From the NCBI RefSeq assembly GCF_003112455.1, contig NZ_BDQX01000291.1:42765-106764 (forward strand): a stretch of DNA of 64,000 nucleotides, read 5' to 3'. This document shows positions 53,239 to 62,757 of this stretch, one piece after another. The first letter of the stretch is position 1. The number at the start of each line of letters is the position of its first letter. Both the position numbers and the translations under genes were made by a program. The stretch comes from Paenibacillus agaridevorans (GTDB taxonomy: Bacteria > Bacillota > Bacilli > Paenibacillales > Paenibacillaceae). The notes beneath the pieces are model-generated. The model saw nothing but the letters and a program-made list of their open reading frames with translations. It ran no database searches and had not been told where the DNA came from.

Positions 53239-53846
53239 TGGCGCCGCTGCGCATTGCGGTATTCGCTTCGGGACAAGGGACGAACTTCCAGGCGATTGCG
53301 GATGCGGTGCGGGAGGGGAAGCTCGATGTGACCATCGAGCTTCTTGTTTGTGACAAGCCGTCTGCGCCGGTCGTCGAACGGGCGAGCCGGGCAGGCGTAG
53401 ACGCCTTCGTATTCAAACCCAAGGATTACCCGAACCGCGAAGCTTACGAAACGGAAATCGTCGCCGAACTCACGAAGCGCGGCGTGGAGCTCATCGTGCT
53501 TGCTGGCTACATGCGCATTCTCACTCCTACAATCGTTGAGCCTTATTATGGCCGGATGATCAACGTGCATCCGTCGCTGCTGCCGGCATTCCCCGGCGTA
53601 AATGCAATGGGGCAGGCGCTGGACTACGGCGTAAAGGTGACCGGCGTTACCGTGCACTATGTCGACGGCGGGCTAGACAGCGGTCCGATTATCGCGCAAG
53701 TCGTCGTACCAATCTCGGATGGCGAGGGCATCGACACGTTGTCAGAACGAATTCAAGCAGTGGAACGGGAGCTGCTGCCTAACGTGGTCGGCGCAATCGC
53801 TGCAGGTCGAGTCAAGCTCGACGGGCGGCAAGTGACCGTATCATAG
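53238..53846 (+). CDS. purN: GAR transformylase PurN
   Basis: A 202-residue 10-formyl-THF-dependent enzyme (GAR to FGAR). Start ATG 53238 coupled with the purM stop (TAATG). Motifs: V-F-A-S-G-Q-G-T-N-F-Q near the N-terminus, N-V-H-P-S-L-L-P-A-F-P-G with the catalytic His, and H-Y-V-D-G-G-L-D-S-G-P-I. Confidence 0.96.
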   Translation: MAPLRIAVFASGQGTNFQAIADAVREGKLDVTIELLVCDKPSAPVVERASRAGVDAFVFKPKDYPNREAYETEIVAELTKRGVELIVLAGYMRILTPTIVEPYYGRMINVHPSLLPAFPGVNAMGQALDYGVKVTGVTVHYVDGGLDSGPIIAQVVVPISDGEGIDTLSERIQAVERELLPNVVGAIAAGRVKLDGRQVTVS

Positions 53847-53935
53847 TCGTAGTTTAACCAGAAGCAGAACGTAGCGATATAAACACCCGGCAGGTGAATG
53901 ACAGCCTATCGTCATAAATGCGTGAGATGTCCCGC

Positions 53936-54120
53936 TTAACGGACAAGAAAGACGCTAATTTTCGATTTTGATAGGTTTCTAAAATCTAACGGACACAGGC
54001 GACCCTATTTGCACGATCTGGGCAATATTAACCTTGATTATGTTCAATTAACGTTTCTCCTGTCCGTTAAAGTTAAAAAACGGAAGAAAACGCGCAAATA
54101 GCTTCGCTGTTGTCCGTTAG
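53936..54120. repeat. Four 50-nt repeats in palindromic arrangement between purN and purH
   Basis: (T/C)TAACGGACA occurs at 53936 and 53986 and its complement TGTCCGTTA(A/G) at 54061 and 54111, so both pairs are exactly 50 nt apart and symmetric about 54028. The bases after each motif are also related (an AGCGAnGCTATTTGCGCG-like core). The long range can fold as one large hairpin or two smaller ones. The rest of the 330-base gap shows nothing else. Confidence 0.85.
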
Positions 54121-54176
54121 AAATCATAACGTTATTGACTCAATCCAATTCAACCAATCCAAGGAGGACGTTAAAA

Positions 54177-55724
54177 GTGGCTATTCGCAGAGCGTTGATC
54201 AGCGTGTCCGACAAGACGGGCATCGTTGAGTTTTCGAGAGCACTCGCAGAGCAAGGCGTGCAAATTATTTCGACCGGGGGGACGTTCAACCTGCTTCAGA
54301 AGGAAGGCGTTCCCGTCATTGGCATCTCCGATGTAACAGGGTTCCCCGAGATTATGGACGGACGCGTCAAGACGCTGCACCCGGCCGTACACAGCGGCCT
54401 GCTGGCGGTTCGCGACAACGAAGAACATCAGAAAGCGATGAAAGAGCTGGGACTCGAGTATATCGACCTGGTAGTCGTTAACTTGTATCCGTTTAAAGAA
54501 ACAATCGCCAAGCCTGACGTGACCTACGAGGACGCGATCGAAAATATCGACATCGGCGGCCCGACCATGCTTCGTTCCGCGGCCAAAAACCATGCGTTCG
54601 TTACGGTTGTCGTCGACGCCGGCGACTATGCTGCCGTTGCGGAAGAGTTGAAAGAGGGCGGCGACACGACGCTCGCGACGCGCAAACGTCTGGCCGCGAA
54701 AGTATTCCGCCACACGGCGGCTTACGACGCGCTGATCTCGGACTACCTCTCCAAACAAACGGGAGAGCCGCTTCCCGAGACGTACACAATTACTTACGAG
54801 AAGGTGCAAGATCTGCGTTACGGCGAGAACCCGCACCAGAAAGCAGCTTTCTACAGCAAGCCGCTGGCGGCGACGGGCAACGTCACAACTGCCGAGCAAT
54901 TGCACGGCAAGGAGCTGTCCTACAACAACATTAACGACGCGAACGCCGCGCTCTCCATCTTGAAGGAATTCGACGAGCCGGCAGTTGTTGCCGTCAAACA
55001 TATGAACCCTTGCGGAGTGGGCATCGGAGCAACGATTCACGAAGCGTACCAAAAAGCGTACGAAGCCGATCCGACATCGATCTTCGGCGGCATCGTCGCG
55101 GCTAACCGCACGATCGGCGCCGATACGGCCGAACTGCTGGGCGGCATCTTCCTGGAGATCATCATCGCGCCGGATTACACGCCTGAAGCGTTCGACATTC
55201 TCGCGAAGAAGAAAAACATCCGTTTGCTCAAGCTCGGCGAACTGACGGCTGCGGCCGAACGCAAATCCGAGTGGGTCGTCACGTCCGTAGACGGCGGCAT
55301 GCTCGTTCAAGAGAGCGACGTGCACAGCATTACGGAAGCGGATCTGAAGGTCGTCACGGAGCGCCAGCCGACTCCGGAAGAACTCAAACAGCTTCTGTTC
55401 GGATGGAAGGTCGTGAAACACGTGAAGTCGAACGCGATTTTGCTCGCGAAGGACGACATGACGGTAGGCGTAGGCGCAGGCCAAATGAACCGAGTCGGCG
55501 CGGCGCGCATCGCGATCGAACAAGCAGGCGAGAAAGCTGTCGGCGCGGTACTGGCTTCCGACGCGTTTTTCCCGATGGGCGATACGGTCGAGCTTGCGGC
55601 GAAAGCCGGCATCAAGGCGATCATCCAGCCCGGCGGCTCCATCAAGGACGAAGAATCCATCGCTGCGGCGAACGCGAACGGCATAGCAATGGTGTTTACG
55701 AGCGTCCGTCACTTCAAACATTAA
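54177..55724 (+). CDS. purH: Bifunctional AICAR formyltransferase/IMP cyclohydrolase PurH
   Basis: A 515-residue enzyme that performs the last two steps to IMP. The start is GTG 54177, ten bases behind AAGGAGG; the in-frame TTG 54135 lies before that site. N-terminal MGS-like cyclohydrolase ([20 protein letters not shown]), then the transformylase with [11 protein letters not shown] and K-H-M-N-P-C-G-V-G. The end F-T-S-V-R-H-F-K-H is family-typical. Confidence 0.96.
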   Translation: MAIRRALISVSDKTGIVEFSRALAEQGVQIISTGGTFNLLQKEGVPVIGISDVTGFPEIMDGRVKTLHPAVHSGLLAVRDNEEHQKAMKELGLEYIDLVVVNLYPFKETIAKPDVTYEDAIENIDIGGPTMLRSAAKNHAFVTVVVDAGDYAAVAEELKEGGDTTLATRKRLAAKVFRHTAAYDALISDYLSKQTGEPLPETYTITYEKVQDLRYGENPHQKAAFYSKPLAATGNVTTAEQLHGKELSYNNINDANAALSILKEFDEPAVVAVKHMNPCGVGIGATIHEAYQKAYEADPTSIFGGIVAANRTIGADTAELLGGIFLEIIIAPDYTPEAFDILAKKKNIRLLKLGELTAAAERKSEWVVTSVDGGMLVQESDVHSITEADLKVVTERQPTPEELKQLLFGWKVVKHVKSNAILLAKDDMTVGVGAGQMNRVGAARIAIEQAGEKAVGAVLASDAFFPMGDTVELAAKAGIKAIIQPGGSIKDEESIAAANANGIAMVFTSVRHFKH

Positions 55725-55757
55725 TCCACGTTACAAGAAAAGGGGCTTGCACTCATT

Positions 55758-57023
55758 ATGCGTATTTTAGTCATTGGCAGCGGCGGACGCGAGCATACGA
55801 TCTGCTGGTCACTTAAGAAAAGCGATAAGGTGAAAGAGCTGTTCTGCGCGCCAGGAAATGCAGGCATTTCGCAAATCGCGGAATGCGTGCCGATTCCGGT
55901 ATCCCAGTTCGACGAGCTAACCCGTTTCGCCAAGGAAGCGTCGATCGATCTCGTATTCGTCGGTCCCGACGATCCGCTTGCGGAAGGTATCGTGGACGCT
56001 TTCGAAGCGGCGGGCATCCCTGCTTTCGGTCCGAACAAGGCGGCCGCGGAGATTGAAGGCAGCAAGATTTTTATGAAAAATCTGCTCAAAAAATACAACA
56101 TCCCGACAGCCAAGTACGAGACGTTTACCGACTACGAGGCGGCCTCCGCGTACTTGCGCGAGCAGTCCACTCCGATCGTCATCAAAGCGGACGGTCTCGC
56201 TGCCGGCAAAGGCGTAACGGTCGCCTACTCCATGGAAGAGGCCGAGAAGGCCCTTCGCGAAGTGATGGTCGACAAGGTGTTCGGCGAAGCGGGCAACCAG
56301 ATCGTCATCGAGGAATTCCTCGAAGGGCAAGAGATGTCGATCCTGGCGTTCGTGGACGGCGAAACCGTAAAACCAATGGTTCCGGCTCAGGACCACAAGC
56401 CGATTTTTGACGGCGACAAAGGACCGAACACGGGAGGCATGGGCACGTACACGCCGCTTCCCCATATCGATCCGGCGATCATCGAGGAGTCTATCACGAA
56501 CATTATCCTACCGACGGCAAAGGCAATGGTCAGCGAAGGACGTCCGTTCCGCGGCGTATTATTTGCGGGCTTGATGATCACCAAGGACGGTCCCAAGACG
56601 ATCGAGTTCAACGCCCGCATGGGCGATCCCGAGACGCAGGTCGTGCTTCCGCGGCTGAAGACGGATCTCGTCGACATCGTGCTGGCTGCGATGAACGGAC
56701 GGCTGGGCGATCTCGACATCGAATGGAGCGACGAAGCGGCGGTATGCGTCGTGGCGGCATCCGAAGGTTATCCGGCTTCCTATCCGAAAGGCCGCGTTAT
56801 TACGGGCATCGCGGAAGCGGAAGCGCAAGGCGCGCTTGTGTTCCACGCGGGCACTGCGCTCAAGGACGGCCAGTTCGTGACGAACGGCGGACGCGTGCTC
56901 GGCATCGTCGGCCGCGGCCGCGACATCGCGGAAGCTCGCGCGCGCGCCTACGAGGCGGTTAGCGTCATCTCCTTCGAGGGGATGCAGAACCGCACGGACA
57001 TCGCGGCGAAGGCTCTTCGTTAG
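55758..57023 (+). CDS. purD: Phosphoribosylamine-glycine ligase PurD
   Basis: A 421-residue ATP-grasp enzyme (GAR synthetase). Motifs: M-R-I-L-V-I-G-S-G-G-R-E-H at the N-terminus, IKADGLAAGKGVTVA, and EFNARMGDPETQVVLPRL. AAAAGGGGC precedes ATG 55758. It is the last gene of the operon, followed by a terminator. Confidence 0.96.
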   Translation: MRILVIGSGGREHTICWSLKKSDKVKELFCAPGNAGISQIAECVPIPVSQFDELTRFAKEASIDLVFVGPDDPLAEGIVDAFEAAGIPAFGPNKAAAEIEGSKIFMKNLLKKYNIPTAKYETFTDYEAASAYLREQSTPIVIKADGLAAGKGVTVAYSMEEAEKALREVMVDKVFGEAGNQIVIEEFLEGQEMSILAFVDGETVKPMVPAQDHKPIFDGDKGPNTGGMGTYTPLPHIDPAIIEESITNIILPTAKAMVSEGRPFRGVLFAGLMITKDGPKTIEFNARMGDPETQVVLPRLKTDLVDIVLAAMNGRLGDLDIEWSDEAAVCVVAASEGYPASYPKGRVITGIAEAEAQGALVFHAGTALKDGQFVTNGGRVLGIVGRGRDIAEARARAYEAVSVISFEGMQNRTDIAAKALR

Positions 57024-57054
57024 GAGCTAGCTGCCCTACTGATCGGTTCAAAAT

Positions 57055-57095
57055 AAAAAGACCTCAAACCCTAAGTTAGGGATTGAGGTCTTTTT
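57055..57095 (+). terminator. Bidirectional terminator after purD
   Basis: AAAAAGACCTCAAACCCTAA pairs with TTAGGGATTGAGGTCTTTTT, about 18 bp, with A-run and T-run. It terminates the pur operon and the converging stalk-domain gene. Confidence 0.95.
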
Positions 57096-57150
57096 GCTGT
57101 GGGGACAACAACTGCCAATCGGTTTTTGTTATCCGTTAAGAAGATAAATC

Positions 57151-57834
57151 TTATTTATAATAGGATGTAGTCAAAGGGATAAAGACAGCGGTGTCCTTAG
57201 TGGCACTTCCATAGATGTACAGCTCTTCGACGCCTCCGATATCAACCTTGACGGTAACCAGGCCATTTTCGGATTTGATGACATTTTCTGCTTTCAGAAT
57301 AATGTCGTTTTCCGAGTCTTTAATCGTAAAGTCTGTCAGATCGCCGCCGACAGCTGCAATCTGAAGGTATAACGTTTGATAGTTTTTATCCGGATAGAGC
57401 ATAAAACTAACATTGCGGTTGCCGGAAGCGTTGTCGTAAAAAGCTTCTTTGTAATCCTTGCCTTTATAGGTCGTTTGGACCGGGTCCTTTGTGTGATACA
57501 TATCATCGAATCCCTTGGCAATAGAGGTGCCATCAACCTTCTCGCCCAAAATAATCGTTTTGGTAGCCTCGTCATAATCTACCGCTACATCAAGCGCATC
57601 GGACACAGCGCGGATAGGAAAATAGTTGGCGCCTTGATAGACGATCGGTGCAATGGCGTTGCCGTTTACGTCACGCAGATCAGCGTAAGTTCCGTCGACC
57701 TGTACCTTTATTTCAGGATTTAAAAAGGCTTTAATCTCCTGCAGCTTCGTCGCCGCAAATGCCCCAGTTCCCATACTGGCCAACATGGATACACCGATAA
57801 TGGCTGCAAATGCTTTTTTCTTCAATACGCTCAC
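57151..57834 (-). CDS. Secreted stalk-domain (copper amine oxidase N-terminal domain) protein
   Basis: A 227-residue exported protein. Signal peptide about 1-28 (cleavage near A-F-A-A). Residues about 40-97 form one stalk domain (I-K-V-Q-V-D-G-T-Y-A-D; YFPIRAVSDALDVAVDYDEA). The C-terminal half (about 110-227) is a beta-rich domain resembling NPCBM-type sugar-binding modules (V-S-F-M-L-Y-P; V-K-V-D-I-G-G-V-E-E-L-Y-I-Y) and may bind carbohydrate. AGGAGTGTGAGC lies upstream. Lone gene; function unknown. Confidence 0.8.
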   Translation of the reverse strand: MSVLKKKAFAAIIGVSMLASMGTGAFAATKLQEIKAFLNPEIKVQVDGTYADLRDVNGNAIAPIVYQGANYFPIRAVSDALDVAVDYDEATKTIILGEKVDGTSIAKGFDDMYHTKDPVQTTYKGKDYKEAFYDNASGNRNVSFMLYPDKNYQTLYLQIAAVGGDLTDFTIKDSENDIILKAENVIKSENGLVTVKVDIGGVEELYIYGSATKDTAVFIPLTTSYYK

Positions 57835-57935
57835 ACTCCTGGCTGAAAATTATGTAAAATATCAACAATTATTATAAATGAATAATTTTCCATCAACAAG
57901 AGTCCTTTGGCATAGTTCTGATCCACTCCGCCGAG

Positions 57936-58784
57936 CTAATCTTTGGGTTCCTGCAGTAGCCGCCATTGGCTGGGGCTGACACCAAACGTCTTCTTAAAGG
58001 CTCGGCTGAAATAATGGATGTTCTGATAGCCCGTCAGCTTCACGATATCCTGAATGGATAGATTATGATTGGACAAGTGGTTAATCGCCGCGTTCATCCG
58101 CAGATGGTTTAAGTACTGGATGGGAGTCATGCCCGTTTTTTGTTTAAAGATCCGGATCAGATAAGAAGAATTGAGATGAATCTGGTCCGCCAGGTCCTGC
58201 AGTGTAATATCCTCGCGATAATACGATTCCATAAAGTGCATCAGCAGCTCCAGCGCTTCGTCGACGGAATGGGTAGAGGAACTGTCAGAATTTTGTTTGC
58301 CTGCTTGCGGAGTGTACAGCGAATAGGCTACGAGATGGCGCACCAGCATGGTAACCTTAAACATCTCCGTTGATACGAGTTGATTGAGTAAGCCTGAATT
58401 TTCGGAGAGCTCCGATTCGAAGTGGTTGCGAATCAGATTCATGGTCTGGAATACGCTCGTTAGTCCATAAGAAGGGACAGAAAGCTGACCCTGCATAGCA
58501 TTCCAGTGAATGATCTCGTTAAGGTTGGGAAACGGATCATGCTCAATATCCACCTCCATGAACAAGAAGCTGTATTGAGTGGAAAGTTTGATGAGCTGAT
58601 GAGGCGTATTTGGCGTCAGCAGGAACAAAACCGGTCCGGAAGCCTTGTAGACATAGTTTTGCCAGGACAGCTCTACTTCTCCGGATGATATGTATAGTAT
58701 TTCATGGTGATAGGGATGGATTCCACCACTGGAATACATCTGGGGGGATGACATCGTAATGTTACCGTGTTTACGTATCAGCAT
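57936..58784 (-). CDS. AraC family regulator with cupin domain
   Basis: A 282-residue regulator. The start is ATG 58784 with GGGAGGTC seven bases upstream on the minus strand; a longer in-frame extension lacks such a site. Cupin residues I-H-P-Y-H-H-E-I-L-Y-I-S-S-G-E-V-E and L-T-P-N-T-P-H sense an effector. The double HTH is at about 185-280 (DITLQDLADQIHLNSSYLIR; IQDIVKLTGYQNIHYFSRAF; F-G-V-S-P-S-Q-W-R). It is divergent from the LplB/YtcP-type ABC operon 300 bases away and is its likely activator. Confidence 0.92.
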   Translation of the reverse strand: MLIRKHGNITMSSPQMYSSGGIHPYHHEILYISSGEVELSWQNYVYKASGPVLFLLTPNTPHQLIKLSTQYSFLFMEVDIEHDPFPNLNEIIHWNAMQGQLSVPSYGLTSVFQTMNLIRNHFESELSENSGLLNQLVSTEMFKVTMLVRHLVAYSLYTPQAGKQNSDSSSTHSVDEALELLMHFMESYYREDITLQDLADQIHLNSSYLIRIFKQKTGMTPIQYLNHLRMNAAINHLSNHNLSIQDIVKLTGYQNIHYFSRAFKKTFGVSPSQWRLLQEPKD

Positions 58785-59088
58785 GGCTGACCTCCCATTT
58801 GAGATATTCCTCATTTTCTTTTTGAAGATAAAACAACAAGCGAATGCAGTCAATCGAATTTGGACTTGAATAGGGGGTGTTCTGCCCATAAGTCAGTTTT
58901 GTATAAAACAAATATAAAATACATGTGACAACATCCACTTTTTTGCAGGTAATAATGGTGAAACAACAAAATTTCGTGCAAATACATTATTTGCATCCAA
59001 GTGTATAATTAATTTGCTGGAATGTAAAGGCTTACAAAAAGTATTAAAAGAAGGCCGAAAGACAAAGGGGAGAGGAGGTAAGACATCC

Positions 59089-60045
59089 ATGAAAACTGAA
59101 TTGGTCGCTCATCATCGACCAAAGGCTGCCCGACGAGGGACTCCATGGAGCAGAATCCGAAAAGGCTGGCAATTGTATGTCATGCTGGCTTTGCCAGTTT
59201 TATTTATCGTCATTTTTAGTTATGTACCCATGTATGGAGCGCAGATTGCTTTTAAGGATTTTGTAATCAACAAGAGTATATGGGGGAGCGAATGGGTTGG
59301 ACTTAAGCATTTCAACCGGTTTATACACTCCTACGATTTTTGGAGACTGCTCCGCAACACGATTTCGATTAGTATGTATAGCTTGCTCGCGGGTTTTCCG
59401 TTCCCGATCCTGCTGGCTCTCAGTTTGAACTATGTAGGCAAGACCTGGTTCAAGAAGAGCGTACAGATGATTACGTATGCGCCGTACTTTATCTCGGTCG
59501 TGGTAATGGTCGGCATCCTGTTCGAGCTGCTTGACCCGCGCAAAGGGATTGTCAACCACGCCATTACTGCGCTTGGTTTCGAACCCATACAGTTTTTGGC
59601 GAAGGCCGAATGGTTCCAGTCGATCTATGTATGGTCGGGCGTATGGCAATTGGTCGGATTTAGCTGCATCATCTATTTGGCTGCTCTGGCCAGTATAGAT
59701 CCCGCGCTGCACGAAGCGGCAGTCATTGACGGCGCGAACAAGATGCGCAGAATCTGGCATGTCGATCTGCCAGGCATTATGCCGGTCGCCGTCATTTTGC
59801 TCATCATTAATATGGGGCATATGCTTGATGTCGGTTATGAGAAAATATTGCTGATGCAAAACTCGCTAAATTTGAGCACCTCCGAGGTGATCGACACTTA
59901 CGTCTACAAGGTGGCCTTAAATTCGCCGGGCATGAATTATTCGTATTCTACGATGATCGGCCTGTTTAAATCAGTTATCAATCTGACCTTGCTGATTGCC
60001 GTTAATGGGATCGCGCGCAGATTGAAGCAAAGCAGTCTGTGGTAA
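59089..60045 (+). CDS. ABC transporter permease, LplB type
   Basis: A 318-residue permease of the aldouronate/LplB group with about six membrane segments. ATG 59089 stands ten bases behind AGAGGAGG; the upstream in-frame stretch has no hydrophobic or conserved content. EAA loop: ALHEAAVIDGANKMRRIWHV, then D-L-P-G-I-M-P. LplB-type early motif F-S-Y-V-P-M-Y-G-A-Q-I-A-F-K-D-F is present. It forms a channel with the next gene. Confidence 0.92.
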   Translation: MKTELVAHHRPKAARRGTPWSRIRKGWQLYVMLALPVLFIVIFSYVPMYGAQIAFKDFVINKSIWGSEWVGLKHFNRFIHSYDFWRLLRNTISISMYSLLAGFPFPILLALSLNYVGKTWFKKSVQMITYAPYFISVVVMVGILFELLDPRKGIVNHAITALGFEPIQFLAKAEWFQSIYVWSGVWQLVGFSCIIYLAALASIDPALHEAAVIDGANKMRRIWHVDLPGIMPVAVILLIINMGHMLDVGYEKILLMQNSLNLSTSEVIDTYVYKVALNSPGMNYSYSTMIGLFKSVINLTLLIAVNGIARRLKQSSLW

Positions 60046-60064
60046 CGGGGAAGGAGAAATTGAA

Positions 60065-60970
60065 GTGGATAATCGGACCATCCGGGAATTAGGCGGAGAT
60101 CGCTGGTTCACCATAACCAACTACATCATATTAAGCTTGTTCCTGCTGTCAGTGCTATATCCGCTGCTGTACGTTTTAAGCGCTTCCTTTAGCAGCTCGC
60201 ACGCGATTGTTTCCGGCAAGGTATGGATCTATCCGGTTGATTTTACGCTGGATGGCTACAAAGCGGTATTTAATCATCGGCTAATCTGGTCGGGTTTCCG
60301 CAATTCCTTGTTCTATATGGCGGTTGGAACTGCAATAAACGTTGCATTAACCGTGCTGGCGGCTTACCCGCTGTCGCGAAAAGATCTATATGGACGAAAT
60401 GCGGTTATGTTCCTGTTCGTATTTACCACGATGTTTTCGGGAGGATTGATTCCATTTTATTTGCTCGTTCGCAACATGGGGATGCTGGATACGGTTTGGG
60501 CGATGCTGCTTCCCGGCGCCCTTGGCGTATGGAACATGGTTATTACGAGGACGTACTTCCAGACCTCTCTTCCGGATGAATTGCTTGAGGCAGCGCAGTT
60601 GGATGGATGCAGCGACTTTTCATTTGTAGCGCGCGTGGCGATTCCGCTGTCGATGCCGGTGCTGGCAGTCATTACATTGTTTTATGCAGTGGGACACTGG
60701 AATCAATACTTCAACGCGTTTATTTTTCTGAAAAGTGAAAATCTTTACCCGCTACAAATCGTTCTTAGGGAAATCTTGATTCAGAATAACGTTAATGTCG
60801 GTATGCTGGCAACGGTGGTGGATGTGCAAAGCGCGGCGGAGCGCGAAGGACTAAGCAATTTGCTTAAATATTCGTTAATCGTGGTGGCAACGCTGCCGCT
60901 GATGATTATTTATCCGTTTGTGCAAAAGCACTTTGTTAAAGGGGTTATGATCGGCTCCTTAAAGGGCTGA
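60065..60970 (+). CDS. ABC transporter permease, YtcP type
   Basis: A 301-residue partner permease starting at GTG 60065 behind GGGGAAGGAGA. The EAA loop is ELLEAAQLDGCSDFSFVARV, then A-I-P-L-S-M-P. The C-terminus F-V-K-G-V-M-I-G-S-L-K-G is the standard ending of this branch. No ATPase in the operon. Confidence 0.92.
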   Translation: MDNRTIRELGGDRWFTITNYIILSLFLLSVLYPLLYVLSASFSSSHAIVSGKVWIYPVDFTLDGYKAVFNHRLIWSGFRNSLFYMAVGTAINVALTVLAAYPLSRKDLYGRNAVMFLFVFTTMFSGGLIPFYLLVRNMGMLDTVWAMLLPGALGVWNMVITRTYFQTSLPDELLEAAQLDGCSDFSFVARVAIPLSMPVLAVITLFYAVGHWNQYFNAFIFLKSENLYPLQIVLREILIQNNVNVGMLATVVDVQSAAEREGLSNLLKYSLIVVATLPLMIIYPFVQKHFVKGVMIGSLKG

Positions 60971-61006
60971 TGATAATAGTAGACAAACTTTGGAGGAGGG
61001 TCTGAT

Positions 61007-62671
61007 TTGAACAAAAAATGGTATACGAGAGGGATGTTGGCATTAGCTGCTACGCTTGCGCTCAGTGGCTGTACGGGTAACGGTAATAACGGTAACGGGG
61101 GTAGCGGCAACAATGCGGGAGGAGAGGCAGGGGTCAAGGTGAGCGCGCCTGGCGAATTGCCGATTACAGAAGAGAAAACGACAATCCGTATTATGACTCA
61201 CTCGAATCCGCTTGTCGAAAATTTCGAGACAAATGAATTCACAAAGTTTCTGGAGGAACAAACGAATATTCACATTGAGTGGGAGATTATCCCTGACAAG
61301 TCGGCGTCGGAGAAGCTGGGGCTGGTTCTGGCGAGCGGGGAGGATTTGCCGGATGTCATTATGTCCCTGGCGATGTCGCCTACACAGCAGATGATTTACG
61401 GCGGGCTTGGATTGTTTACACCGCTCAACGATCTGATTGAGCAATATGGCGTAGAGACCAAAAAAATGTTCGAGGAGCTGCCGTACCTGGAAGATACGAT
61501 TAAGGCACCGGACGGAAATATCTATGCTATGCCATCGCCGAATGAAGGCTTCCATGCGATGTATATGCAGAAAATGTGGATCTATCAGCCGTGGCTGGAT
61601 GAGCTCGGCCTTGCGATGCCGACAACGACCGAGGAATTTTACAACGTGCTCCAAGCGTTTAAGACGCAGGATCCAAACCGTAACGGAAAAGCTGATGAGA
61701 TCCCGTTCTCAGGCTCGCCGACCGGTTACTTGACACAGGTACACAACTTTTTGATGAATGCGTTTACTTATGCGCCGCATTCTTGGATTACGGTGGACAA
61801 CGGTAAGGTATCGGTTCCGTACAACAAGCCCGAATGGAAGGAAGGGTTAAAATACTTAAATCGTTTATATGCTGATAAACTGATGGACCCGCAGGCGTTG
61901 ATGCAGGACGGTAATCAGTTGAAGCAGCTTGGAGAAAATCCGGAAATTCCGATTCTTGGAGCCGTTTCAACGTTGCATATGGGGGAATTTACGCAATTTT
62001 TCGGCGAGAGCGGCCGGTGGCTGGATTATGTCGCGGTTCCTCCGCTCAAGGGGCCAGCAGGCTATCAGGTGGCGCCTTACGATCCGTATGGCGTACTTAA
62101 TCTGGGCAGTTACGTCATCACAAAGGATGCCAGTAATCCGGAGGCGGCGTTCCGCTTATTGGATTACATGTATGAATACGAGGTTTCGAAGCGCAGCGCC
62201 ACTGGTCGCCCCGGGATCGAATGGGATTACGCCTCGGAAGGCGAGGTTGCCATCGACGGCGGCGCAGCAAAGTGGAAGCCGCTGAAGTCATGGGGCAATG
62301 TACAGAACGTGCATTGGAACTTGTCTGGCCCGGTGTTTAACTCGGCGGCAAATCGAATGGCCCAAGCGGACAATCCGGATAATCCGCTGGAGAAAATATT
62401 GTATGCCGAAACAAAAGAAAAGTACGCGCCTTATCAAGTTCCGCTGGAACAAATTGTGCCGCCGCTGTATATAACCGACGAACAATCGGCGGAGCTCGCG
62501 GATCTGCAGCTCGTTTTGCACAACCGTGTTAACGAGACGATGGCTCGCGCCATTACAGGCGATTTTAATCTGGATAAGGATTGGGACAGTTACGTTAAAA
62601 GTTTGGACGATATGAATTTGGCACGTTATCTAGAGTTGTACCAGACCGCCTACGATGCCAAGAAGCAATAA
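61007..62671 (+). CDS. ABC transporter substrate-binding lipoprotein, LplA type
   Basis: A 554-residue long-form solute-binding protein, translated from TTG 61007 behind GGAGGAGGG. The lipobox is L-S-G-C, followed by a Gly/Asn-rich linker of the same style as the 762-2120 protein. The length and a DPNRNGKADEIP calcium-loop-like motif near residue 222 are typical of the LplA group. Substrate unknown; the neighbouring MDR dehydrogenase suggests a sugar or polyol. Confidence 0.92.
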   Translation: MNKKWYTRGMLALAATLALSGCTGNGNNGNGGSGNNAGGEAGVKVSAPGELPITEEKTTIRIMTHSNPLVENFETNEFTKFLEEQTNIHIEWEIIPDKSASEKLGLVLASGEDLPDVIMSLAMSPTQQMIYGGLGLFTPLNDLIEQYGVETKKMFEELPYLEDTIKAPDGNIYAMPSPNEGFHAMYMQKMWIYQPWLDELGLAMPTTTEEFYNVLQAFKTQDPNRNGKADEIPFSGSPTGYLTQVHNFLMNAFTYAPHSWITVDNGKVSVPYNKPEWKEGLKYLNRLYADKLMDPQALMQDGNQLKQLGENPEIPILGAVSTLHMGEFTQFFGESGRWLDYVAVPPLKGPAGYQVAPYDPYGVLNLGSYVITKDASNPEAAFRLLDYMYEYEVSKRSATGRPGIEWDYASEGEVAIDGGAAKWKPLKSWGNVQNVHWNLSGPVFNSAANRMAQADNPDNPLEKILYAETKEKYAPYQVPLEQIVPPLYITDEQSAELADLQLVLHNRVNETMARAITGDFNLDKDWDSYVKSLDDMNLARYLELYQTAYDAKKQ

Positions 62672-62680
62672 ACTGCACGG

Positions 62681-62718
62681 GGCCGCGCTTGTCCGTTAGA
62701 TAAAACGGCTGCGCGGCC
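62681..62718 (+). promoter_or_regulatory. GC-rich stem-loop between binding protein and dehydrogenase
   Basis: GGCCGCGC (62681-62688) pairs with GCGCGGCC (62711-62718), with CCGTT/AACGG inside. No T-run, so it may be a partial terminator or mRNA stabiliser that keeps the binding-protein transcript abundant. Its loop contains GTCCGTTA, as in the purN-purH repeats, which may be chance. Confidence 0.55.
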
Positions 62719-62757
62719 ACAAAGAGACGAGAGTATGGATGGGGGAGCTGTACGGGA

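Noticed and set aside
57055-57095. Hairpin after purD as a riboswitch for the minus-strand gene
   Set aside because: It lies at the 3' ends of two converging genes and has symmetrical A- and T-runs, so a bidirectional terminator explains it.
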